Of a stretch of 64,000 nt of DNA, positions 34,605 through 45,166 are shown piece by piece (position 1 is the first letter of the stretch; each line of letters starts with the position of its first letter). The translations under genes were made by a program, and so were the position numbers. The stretch is taken from the NCBI GenBank assembly GCA_010093515.1, contig MU001672.1:1-64000 (forward strand). Direction: 5' to 3'. The DNA comes from Lineolata rhizophorae (Eukaryota; Ascomycota; Dothideomycetes; Lineolatales; Lineolataceae). The notes below the pieces were generated by a model that searched no databases, was not told where the DNA came from, and saw nothing but the letters and a program-made list of their open reading frames with translations.

Positions 34605-36660
34605 TGTGGGTGTAGGTGGAGGAATTGGGCGTCTAATCTGAAGCGATTGGGAGGGAGAAGGCAGTCAATGGCAACCGATCGTGGTGCTGGTAAAGCGGAA
34701 GGCGTGGAAGTTAAATGGGATAGAAAATTTCTGGAATGATGAAATTTTGCCTGGCGTTGCCCCGCCACCCCGCCAATAACAGCGAGGGTCCGATCGCCTG
34801 GTGTGTGTGGGGCAAGCGAAAAACGCGGCTGCATATGACCGCCCGCATCTTTGCCGCTGGCACTTCCGGACCGGAATATTTGTTGTAGAGTCTGGAGCAT
34901 TTGAAAGCTCTTGAATTCCGTTCTTCACGCAATCGAATTCGTTCATGTCCTATTGGAGCTCTGCAGTAGCCTCGAACATATAGCTCGTACCTCATATCTC
35001 ATTCAACTCCAGAAGAGACACGTAAAAGCTTAGAGAATCCCAAAGAGCTGTCCACCTATTCGCTACTCCATCCACAGTACCTTGAACCCGGCTAGCTTAT
35101 GCCTAGACCCCCGTCGTCACTCCTGTCGACCATGGCCTCGGGGCAAATGCTATTTGACGTAAGGTCATGATTGGCCACCACGCTAACGCAGTTGAAAGTG
35201 AAAAAGAAAATCTCTTCAAATGCCGGACACGCGATGCACTCTGCAAACACATCATGATGGAGAAAGAAAAATTCCTCATTCAAGCCTGACATGGAAGCCT
35301 TCAAATCCGCCTCTATCTAGAAGATGCTAATCACGCGCCATTGTCTCCATAGTTATCGACCCAAACGATAATTTATTCGATAGTTGTTATAGACTTAGCT
35401 AGGATTTGCAACTCCAGTGCCATATGAGTATGCCTTCACTACATGTGCAACCCCAAATTACCCCTTTTTGGGAGGATCCTGCACAAAGATAGGCCCATAC
35501 CAGCATCTTCTGCAACTCTGCACATCATGCCCGCAGTCGCAGGGCCCACGGAAACACCACGTGGCGCAGATGCAGCAGTTCCAGAAAGTACCAACCAAGG
35601 CGTAGTCAGGCATGGAGTTATAGTAGTTCCCGAGCAACTTGAGATGGGACAGATCGGATCTAGTTGATGCAACAGCTGTGCGTTTACGCCGCTGTTCTTG
35701 GGATGAAGTAACGTGCGTAAGTCGACAGTCTGCCAGAGATTTGGAAAAGGCAATGTGAGCAATGGCGGAGCACACATGACGTACCTCCCAGTAGTTTATG
35801 TAGGTTAATAGGGCAGAGTCTCTACAGGAACAATTAAGACATAGATTCATACATTAACAATTTGCATTGTTTGCAGGACATCATTCGAACAAGCTCGCGG
35901 GTGTCTAAGACTAGGACAGCGCTGAAACCTCAAATTCGCTATGGGCTGTGACTGTCTCTAGTCTCAGTCTCACACAATCACATGAGCCTCATATTAACAA
36001 GTATCGTATTACAAAGTCAATAGGCTAAAACAGAAAGAAAAGTAAAAGTAGAATGAATGCATGGTTGTTCACCCAGCGAGATGGACAACTGCTTTACCCA
36101 CAACTGTCCTTCCCTCCGGAAAAAACATATACACAAAACTCAGTGCCTCGCGATACCATCTAGCCAATCACATACTTGGTAGAGTAATAACGGCGGCGCC
36201 AAATATATCAAAAGCAGCAAAGCTCGTTGCAGCCTCCGCTCTCCCACTGCGCGCCTCCCCCAACAGCGATCCGCTCGCAACTCAACAAGCTTGCCAGAAG
36301 TGTAATACTAGTAGTGTTCAACCTATAAGCAAGGGTATATCCAAACTTTCAAGATATATAAATGCCCTTCAAACCGCTAATAGTACAACAAAAGAGCAGC
36401 AGTTTTATCGCGCACTCTAGCGAAATGCCTCCCTCAACACACTCACCACGATCCAATTTCAACCGGCGCGGCGGCAAAAAAGAAAAAAAAAACAAAAGAA
36501 AATGGAACACAAAACTTCCCGCCTTAAAAGAACGGAGAATATTAAACGGGGGAAAAAAAAAAAAAGAAAAGAAAAGATGCCCCCCCACCTCCCCCCCACA
36601 AAAAAAAAACAAATATACGCCCAACAAGATGCAAACTAAAACAACCACTCATCACCCCCT
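34605..36660. other. Intergenic region between ARG1 and SSK2 (same strand)
   Basis: The left part is the ARG1 promoter. The middle (about 35000-36100) is AT-richer and holds the possible Cys-rich frame listed separately. The right part, next to the SSK2 stop, has several A-runs and probable 3' UTR. I see no RNA gene. Confidence 0.45.
35458..35850 (-). CDS. Possible small cysteine-rich protein, unrecognised
   Basis: A 130-codon minus frame whose last 50 codons are strikingly Cys-rich: MPDYALVGTFWNCCIC, then ATWCFRGPCDCGHDVQSC and RRCW. Paired cysteines with a following CxCGH pattern suggest metal binding or a disulfide-knotted peptide. A GTACGT donor and a GGCAG acceptor bound a possible 55-nt intron in the first half, so the true protein may start elsewhere, for instance at MPDYAL. 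No homology is recognised, no signal peptide is obvious, and the surroundings are AT-rich. It may equally be a chance frame. Confidence 0.25.
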   Translation of the reverse strand: MNLCLNCSCRDSALLTYINYWEVRHVCSAIAHIAFSKSLADCRLTHVTSSQEQRRKRTAVASTRSDLSHLKLLGNYYNSMPDYALVGTFWNCCICATWCFRGPCDCGHDVQSCRRCWYGPIFVQDPPKKG

Positions 36661-39600
36661 TCACATGAAAGTCGCCGAATTCTGCCTCGACGGCTGCAGA
36701 CTCCCCGACGAGCTCGACGTCTCGCTCGGCGTCTGCGGCGTCTGATCCAAGCTGAGCTGATTCCTCAAGCTCATGATCCACTCGTGCTGGAGGAGCTCGG
36801 CGGCCGAGGCCCGCTTGGCCGGGTCTCGCTCGAAGCAGCGGCGCAAGAAGTCGGCGCCCGACTCGCTCAGCTGGTCGCGGCCCGGCATCTGGGGCGGGTT
36901 GCCCTGCGCGATGTTGTACATGATGGCCCACTCGTTGTCCAGGTTGGCCCACGGCCGCCGCCCCGTCGCCATCTCGAGTATCACGCAGCCCAGCGACCAG
37001 ATGTCCACGGCCCCGTGCCGGCCCCGCGTCTCACCCTTGATCACCTCGGGCGACATGTACATGGGCGTGCCCTGCATGGAGCGCTGGCGCGGGTTGCGCG
37101 TGGCGGCGTGCTCGGGCGCCACCGTCTTGCCCTGGCGCGCGATAACCTTGGCGGCGCCGAAGTCGACGAACTTGATGACGCCGTTGTGGTCGAGTAGTAT
37201 GTCTTTGGGAGGAACGAAATGTTAGCCGGGGTTTCGTTGGCAGGGAAATAGATGGACCAACTTACTTTCTGGCTTGATGTCGCGGTGCACGATGCCGCTT
37301 TGATGCAAGTATGCCAAACCCTCCAGCATCTGCAACGCATATACCATGATGAACGTCTCGTCCTCGATCCTGCCATGCTCCAGCAATCCGGCCAGCGACC
37401 CACCCGAACAGTATTCCATGAACAGATAGACCTTGTCTCTGTGAGGCTCGATGCCGTAATACTGCACAATGTTAGGGTGATCCAGAACCTGCAACACGCC
37501 CATCTCGTCCCTGATCTGAGACACGATCATCGGGATGAGCTGCGGGTCCTGCAACCTGATCTCCTTGACCGCCATCATCTGCCCGGAGTCGAGATTGATG
37601 GCCGCGTACACGGACCCGAACGTGCCGCCGCCGACGAACTGGCCTTGCTGCCAGCGCAGCGTGACATTCGAGGATGAGGATGACAGGTACGTCAGCGCGC
37701 GATCAGCCTCGTTCGAGTCCTCGAGCACCCTGCCTAGCGCCTGGCGCTCCGCCTCCCTGCCCTTCCTCAGCTCGTCCAGCTCGGCCAGCTGCTCCAGCCA
37801 CTGCTCGCGCACCATCTTGGCCGACTCCTCGTCGTCCTTGAGTTTGCTGACGTCGAGCTTGAGCTTGCCCATGGCGTCGAGGCGCTGCTTCTCCGCCTGC
37901 GCGGCCATGGTCGAGCGCGCACCCATGATGTCGAAGTGCGAAATGAGCAGCGACATGCAGCCGGCCACCTTGACGCGCATCTTGGCGTACTCGAACTCGC
38001 TCATCGAGAGTATGTTTTGCCCCCGAGTCATGAGCATGGCGAATTCGAGCGCCACCACGGTCCACCGGAACGTCTTGCGGTCGGCAGGGTCGCAGTCGTC
38101 GCAGATGAAGCTCACCCAGTCCAGCGCCAGCCGCATCAGCTTGAGGTTGTTCAGTGCTCGCCGGTTGTAGTCCATGTACAAGACGGATCGCTGGCCGAAC
38201 TCGGTAGCGAAGGCGAAGCAAGCTTGGATAAGCTCCTGGGATTCGAGCCCCGCGGTCTGTTTCCGGATAATCTCGACGCTGTCCATGATAGTGTTTGACA
38301 GCTTGTACGCCGTCTTCTTGATCTTCTGAAGTTCCTGGTTGACGCGCGGCAGGTTGGCCCTTTGCTCGATGAGCACGGCCAAGTCTAGATCGTTCATGAT
38401 GTCGTGGCTCATAGTAATGCCCTGCTTGAAGGCCATGTTCGCGTTGGATAACCGTTGCTGAGATCCATCGGCCACGAGTCGCAGTCTGCTCTGGCGAACG
38501 TCTAAGTTCGGTGGCCGGAAATCGATGCTGATACGTGGTCCTTCCCAAACAATCGCTTGCTCCGGCTTGAGAATTAGGATGTAGGGATTTGAAGGGTCCT
38601 CCGGGTTCTCTTCCGCGTGATAGCATGTGCCAAGTAACGACTCAATATCCTTTGGCCGGTCCTCCAGTGAAGGCGAAGCGATGATGTAAACGTTAGATGT
38701 TTCGGGGAAGCCAGTTTCGATGAGGAAATGCCCGCTCTTAACCAAAGAATAGTAGAGATCATGGAGGTGTTCCGGGTCGATGTTGATGTTGTACTCGGTT
38801 GAGTTCTCGAATCGCTGGGTGAGGATACGCGAGAACCGGAACAGTTTGCGCTGCCGCACGCGGACAGAATCGAGAATCTGCTTGTATCGCCTCTCCATCT
38901 CCAGACCGGACACTTCGTCCGGCCGCTTCTGCAGTTCTCGTTCAAAGTGCGTCGTAAGCCGCGACAGCGACTTCGAAGTGAGCGAGCTGAACTGTTCCGC
39001 CACCTCGACTTCACCACCTTCGAGATGCCTCCCCAACTTGTTCGAAAACTCCCACTCCTGCTCCAAGATTTCCGCCTCCTTGAAGGTGTTCTTGTTAGCC
39101 GAGAGCTTCCAGTTCAGCATCTTGAAGTAGAACTTGAGCGCCTCCAGCACGACGGTGTCGAAGTTGTCCTCGAGACACGGCGGCGGGTCCCAGCCGGGCT
39201 TCGGCTGGGCCACGATGGTGTACTCCTCCTTGATGCGCACGGCGAGCTTGAGCAGGATCTGGAACTGCGAGATCATCTGCTCCGCCATCATGACGCCTTG
39301 TTGGGCGATGTCCTTCATGTTTCGGGCGTACTGCAGCCGGACCTTGATGATCTGCTGGATGAGTCGCGAGGGGAAGTTGATGAGCGTGAGCAGCTCCTCG
39401 ATGTAAGGCGGAAGGTGTCGCTCCTGGAAGGCGTCCGCGTTGGCTATGAGGGTCGCTTTGGCTTTGTGAATGACAGTGTTAAGGCCATCGAGAAGCCCGC
39501 CTTTGCCTTTTTCGCCTTCCTTGTCCGAATCCTTGCCTTGAAGTGATTTCAGCCCGTCCTCCTTGAGAATCCGGTCAATGAACGACGTGTCATCGGCCAG

Positions 39601-41015
39601 ACGGCCGTTCTTTTCCCCCTGAGCTTGCGATCTCGGCTTCGAGAAGTCAAGCTCATCGTTGCCAACCCAGTTCTTCAAAATGGACAGTTCGGTATTGATC
39701 AGGCGCGTGGTGTTGTACCAGGAGATGATGGCGTCGCAGCTCTCATGATACGACGTGGAGGCTGCCTTGCTGTTAGCCGCCTCCATGGCTTGCCGCGTTG
39801 GGTAAAGCCTCTCGCAATTCTCGATCTTCCTCACGACATCTTCGACCTGGGCCAGCGCCGACTTGCCCACTTCTGTCTCTCCCTTGATCTCAAACGTGAT
39901 GATGCTCTCAATGTCCTGCTTGACCTTCGACCTGCCGTCGTCGACCAGCCTCCGCTGCGCCTGCAAGGTCCGCCCGCAAATCTTGGCTCTAATCCCCATC
40001 CACACCTCCGCCCTCAGCTCGCTATCGCTCTGATGATCGACGCCACCAATCAACCTCTTCTTCTCCTGCTTGACGACGTCACCCGTCAGCACGCTCGCGA
40101 GCATCGAATGCCACTCCAGCCTCTCCCTATTCTCCGGCACCTTGAGCTCTTCCACGCTCGGCTGCATGTCGTCGTTGTTATAGTACAGCAGCGTCTCCTG
40201 GTCGTAGGGGTCGTCGTTGTCCAGATAATCCGCCGTCGAGGGGCTCTCCTCGTCCGTCTCTGAATCCGTGCTGTAGCCCAGGCTCGGCGTGCGGAAGTCG
40301 GTGCTGAAGAAGTCGCCCGGATCCGCCGCGTCGTGCCGGATCCGCTGCACGTACGCCCGCTCCTGCGCGCGGTACTCGGCGTTCGGGTTGCGCCTGCCGC
40401 CGCCAACACCGCCGCCGCCGCCAACACCACCACCACCACCAGAGCCGCTACCAGCGCCCGGCCCGCTGCTCCCGCCCGACGTATTCGACGACGGCCGGTG
40501 CCGGCCCAAGGGCGCCGCCGCGCCGCCGCCGCCGGGCCGCCGCGCGGGCGCGTACGCATTCGAGGGCGTGCGCACCGGCCCGGGCCGCTGCGGGCGCGCC
40601 GGGCCCGGCGCTGCTCCCGCGCTCGCCATGCCGTTCGCCTGCGCGGGCCCGGACGGTGGCGGGACGCCGTTGTCGGCGCCCGACGAGGAGCGGCTGCTGC
40701 TGCGCAGCTGCCAGCCGTAGCTGTTGGCGGCGGGGGCGGCGGCGTGAGGGGCGGCGGATGCGGTCGTGGTCGACGAGGAGGCGGCGGGCGTCGAGCCGGC
40801 GGCGATCGGGCCCCCCTCGTCGACGGGCGTCGTCGACTGCGAGTGGTGGCCGTGGGCCTGGCCCGCGGGGTGGTGCAGCGCCGCGTGGAGGTTGTGGTGG
40901 TTGTGGTGCAGGGTCGAGGGCTGCGAGGGGTGAGGGTGCGCCGGCGGCGGCTGGGCCAGCGGCGGCGGCGGCGCGTTGAAGCCGTATCCGTTGAGGGCGC
41001 CGCTGCCGTCGTAGA

Positions 41016-41046
<31 letters not shown>

Positions 41047-41256
41047 TTCCTCGGAGCCGCGACTGCCGCCGGCGCCGCGGCCGCGCAGGCCCGTCGACGA
41101 GTCCGACGACGAGCCCGACGAGACTGCGGCGTCGGGGCCGTGGCCGGCGGCTGCGGCCAGCTCGCCCGCGGAACCGACGTCCGCCACGGTGGCGAGGGGC
41201 TCCTTCCGCATGCCGGCCGGGGTCGAGTCGCTCGCCGTCGAGCGGCTCAGCGTCAT
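36661..41256 (-). CDS. SSK2: Ssk2/OS-4-type MAPKKK of the HOG osmostress pathway
   Basis: Exon 1 (minus) 41256-37266 and exon 2 37202-36661 are joined across a 63-nt intron inside the catalytic loop (HRDIKPE-NILLD), giving 1510 residues. Residues 1-330 or so are low complexity (Ser, Gly, Pro, His, an Asp run). The middle is the long conserved regulatory region of Ssk2/Ssk22/MEKK4 kinases (FSTDFRTPSLGYSTDSETDE, NTTRLINTELSILKNWVGND, YNINIDPEHLHDLYYSLVKS). The kinase domain begins near 1197: the Gly-rich loop GGGTFGSVYA is at about 1209, the catalytic Lys is in AVKEIR (about 1231), HRD Asp is near 1326, DFG is near 1344, and MSPEVIKGE closes the activation segment. Ssk2 phosphorylates the MAPKK of the Hog1 cascade after Ssk1 signalling. 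Neurospora os-4 and Aspergillus sskB are the named orthologues. Confidence 0.95.
41017..41043 (-). repeat. GTC/GAC run encoding polyaspartate in SSK2
   Basis: A pure trinucleotide run gives nine Asp codons in the low-complexity N-terminus of SSK2. Confidence 0.85.
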
Positions 41257-42272
41257 GTCGCGCGCCGGCGGGGCTCGCCGAGGCCGGAAGGCGTCTCTTC
41301 GTGCTCGGGCGCACGCGTCGCGGTGTTGGGAGGTCGCGCTTTCCGATGGCCGGGCGTCAGGCAGGCTCGGCGCGGACGGGAGAGAGGTGTGGCGGTGCGA
41401 TGCGGCGGTGGTCGTGGTCGCGGTTGCGGCGGCGGGAGGGCGAACAACCCCCGTTTCTCGGGCCCGTCAAAGGCCCGCGCCCCCTGAGCATGGAAAAGCC
41501 CACCTGGTCGCGGGCCGGATGGAAGAATGCGATGGCCGACTCTCGCGGAAGCGCTCCCAACGCGTGTCGGAAGGTGGCTGTGATGCTGGCCTCGGGGGAT
41601 TCTTGCTTTGGCGCATGAACCTTGGCAGCGGCCTTTGCCACATCGAAATTTCCCTGGAAATCGCAGCGCCTGCCCGGCCGGGCAGCGCGCTAGCCGGGTC
41701 GGGTAATCACCTGGGCAGCTCAGAATGACGTGAAAGCTGCCACCGCCCGGGCAGGCTGCGCTGCGTCCAATGGGATTCAAGCAGGCTGGAAACTTTGGAG
41801 AATTCGCCTGTTGCGGCAAAGGTATTCGCCGACGGGACGCTGCGCTTTGAGCCCATTTCGCTCTGCGAGGAGCGTGCCCCAGCTCCCGTGCGGCCAACTC
41901 CGTGCCCCGCCGCGACAACGCAGTCTCTTCCAGCCCTGCAAGCGGACCAGCCGCTCACGTGCTTGGCGAAGATCGATCCGCCCATCGCGAGCCCGCCGTT
42001 TCACCTGCCGGGCCTTCACGTCTTGGCCGAACAAAGATCACGACGCCATCACACCCAAACAAACCTACGAGCGCGGCGGCGTGCATCCCAGCGAATCGCA
42101 AGCCACCTCCAGCAAGCCCCCGGTCTCCTTGCGGGCTGCGAGTCATGCTCGACGGACTGGGCCGACGGAACCCCCTCGTCGCTAAGCCTCCCCCTCCATC
42201 GCGGCCAGCGCCGCACTAAAACGCGGGCGGGCGAATCACGTCGAAACCTTGAAATCTTAAAATTACTTCACG

Positions 42273-42302
42273 CCTTATCTATTCCCCGGCCTTATCTATT
42301 CC
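42273..42302 (-). promoter_or_regulatory. Tandem pair of 13-bp repeats, each with a GATA-factor core
   Basis: CCTTATCTATTCC occurs at 42273-42285 and again at 42290-42302. On the minus strand each contains AGATAA, an exact HGATAR match for AreA/NIT2-like or WC/SRE GATA factors. Closely spaced pairs are the preferred arrangement for NIT2. The pair lies about 1 kb upstream of SSK2 and 7 kb from the ammonium permease, so its target is uncertain. Confidence 0.4.
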
Positions 42303-44811
42303 TTTGACTTGAGCCGTTGACTTAATCCTATGTATCGCCTTTTTTTTTTACAAGAACTGTTTATTGGGCCGGGCTTTATGTTGGCCTGCGGAGGTATTGT
42401 AGGTAGTTGTGTGTTATGGCAGGCCGTTACTGGCGGCCTGGCGCGATCGTCTCCTGGGCCAAGTGTCGCACCCGGTCGTGGGAGGCCCTGCGTTGGACGA
42501 TCCGCGGCAATTCCACATGGCAGTTGGGGGGTTGATCCGTCGCACCGGCGATTTGGCCGTGATAGGGCACTCGCGTCGCGCCCTCTGCAGCGGCACCCTT
42601 GTCGCGAGCAATCCGGCGGAGGAACCAGTCGGAGCAGGCTGGTGCAGCGTCGCATCCGCCAAGCATGAAAATGTGGAGAGCGGAGACAAACGCTTGCTAG
42701 CATGTCCGCGGTAGGTAACTCTCCCCAGGAGCACGCCTACTACGCAGGTATTCGGACAGTGCGACGGAAGTGCTAGAGCGTTCTGAGGAATTCACCATGC
42801 AACTAACTCCTTGCGCTGATCGGAATCGCTTGCAGTGTCTGACAGTCCGGGTCAGAACTAAAATTGAAGCCGTATCTTGAAATCTTCCGAGCTCCATGGT
42901 GCCGAGAGATCGCATCCTTCTAGAACGAGGTCAGAAAGACATTCCATATTTCCCTCAGACATATAGACTAAACTCGTATATCTCACTCGTCGCTATTTAT
43001 ACGCCTCCAAGCTCTATAGGCGCTTCGCCCTAAGACCCAGTCCTCACCCTTTCATTAAGCGCCCTAGAATCTAACCAGTGAAAATCTCTTCGCAATTTGT
43101 CTGTAATCTCGGACGCCTACCAGTTTCGGCAGCTGCGTCAGAGGAACCGTAGCACAACCTAGCGACAACCCACCGCCGTTAGTGTCCGACCAACATCAAG
43201 CAATGAGCTGTAGCACCTCACTCAGTCAAGTACTCCAGATCGAGAAACCAGCACGACAAAAGAACTCAAAATCTCAAAAGCCCATCTTCCCAAGCACTCC
43301 AGGCACGCAAAAAAACCTTCTCACCGCACCCTATTCTTCCAAATGCACCTAACCGTTCCACAACATCCCCCCTACCCTCTAAGCTAAAAACCCCTTTCTT
43401 CTCCACCAGCCGTCCAGTTCCGACGCTCTCACACCCCCTCCCCCTCCCGATTATCCTGTCCTACCACCGTGTACCACCCTCCAAAGACGCCACGAGACCG
43501 AGCAGCCCGAGCGGGACCTGTATGTGCCACCCTACCCTCCTACCCGATCCAGCCACGCACGTCCCCGACCAGACCTAGATAGAAACCACCGAGCTCGGCA
43601 CCACGATGCCTCCTCCCCTCGCAGCACAAGAACACGCACGTACGCAACCAGACCCATCGCCCCGCCAACCACAACCTAACCCAGGCAGTCCCTCCGTGCC
43701 CCCCCCGCTCCCCTCAAACATCCCATACACCCCAGCCACGCCCTCCGCCCCCGGCCGTCCATGCTCCGCACGCCCCATGCACGCAACGCCCTCCGACGCA
43801 GCCCCCGCAGCTCGAACCCCGCCGCCTCGCTCGCACACACGCCGTGCTGCCCTGCGCGCGCGCAGGTACGCGTCTGCGTGCGACGGCGCGGCGGACTGCC
43901 GGTTCGAGCCAGCTAGAGGCACGCATGTAGCGGCAGGCCGGTGGCGTAGGTGCTAGGTGCTAGGCTGGGCGCTGTGTGTTGGTGAGAGGGCGGGGGGAGA
44001 CGCGGTGGGACATAGGATGGTTGAGAGGAGTGGTGGTGGGCGCTGCGGCGGTCTGAGGGCGCCGCTGCGCGCCTGTATGCGGGAGGGGTTGGGTCTGCGT
44101 TGTGGGTACGAGAGTCGATGGGCGGATGCGCGCGGATGGGGGGTGGATGTTGGGCGAGGTGTGGAGATGCGCATGTGGTGTGGGTGTAGCGAGGGAGTTG
44201 CGCGACACAGCTGCTACTATGGAGGACCTGAACAACGGTTAATGGTAGTGCTTAGGTTGTTTAGAGGAGAGGTGTCTGAGGTAAGTATCTAGATGGGATT
44301 AGCCTGGAGAACCAAAGCCATTAGTTGTGCCTGCAGCCGCGAACATGGCGCGAAAGCAGTCATTGTTGTCATGTTTGGTGATTGACTCCGACTTCAGGGC
44401 TAGATAGATGATTGAACAAAAGAACTTCATGTCGAAATCAAGAAGTCCATCAGTGCATCACCAAAATCAATAGCCCCTTAATTCCACAATCAACCGGGCC
44501 CCTACTCAAGTCCATCTGTCTACCCACGCACCCGCACAATTTCACTCCCTACACTCGCCACTCCCTCGCCCACCATCGAACCCGCCGCCTTCCGACCCCC
44601 AATTACCAAAGCAACAAACTCAGCGTATTCACTCGCGCCCTCACTCCCCCCCGTCTGTGCGAACTAAACCATGCCCACACCTCCTCTCCCGTCTATTGAT
44701 CGTCGTCCCGCCCACCCGCCTCTCATGACGATCGCCATCCGATCGCCGTGAGCGACAGGCACGCGACCTACCTACAGTACGTCCATAGTCCAGCCAAGCC
44801 AAACCAAACCA

Positions 44812-44853
44812 AGCCCAGCCCAGCCCAGCCCAGCCCAGCCCAGCCCAGCCCAG
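44812..44853 (+). repeat. AGCCC pentanucleotide tandem array
   Basis: About eight tandem AGCCC units follow degenerate AGCCA/AACCA versions of the same unit. Confidence 0.85.
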
Positions 44854-45144
44854 TCCCAGCACCGCCGCCTCGTCCGCACATCTTCCGTCCCGGAAGACCT
44901 CCTACACACCTCGCCGTACCAACCTCCGCACCTACCTACAGCCACCACCCTGAGGGCCAGCAGCTACTACGTACGGGCCCCGGCTTGCACGCGCCAGCCC
45001 CGCTCCGCGTCTCGCATCGAAAGTCGCGGAGGAGAAGTTTTGGGGCTCGGGGGATATTAGCTAGGCGGGTAGGGGCTACGTGGGTAGGCGCAGTCGGTCG
45101 TTGCAGCGCGCGAGCTGGGCGGAACGGAGGGCGGGCGTGGGTTC

Positions 45145-45166
45145 TGTGTGTGTGTGTGTGTGTGTG
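45145..45166 (+). repeat. TG dinucleotide microsatellite
   Basis: About eleven TG units lie in a G-rich segment. Confidence 0.85.

Noticed and set aside
36061-36420. 119-codon plus-strand frame downstream of SSK2
   Set aside because: It lies in the likely 3' region of SSK2 with no domain and no splice or start context that sets it apart.
40333-41487. 384-codon plus-strand frame over the SSK2 N-terminus
   Set aside because: It is antisense to SSK2 low-complexity codons and has an Arg/Gly/Val repeat composition only.
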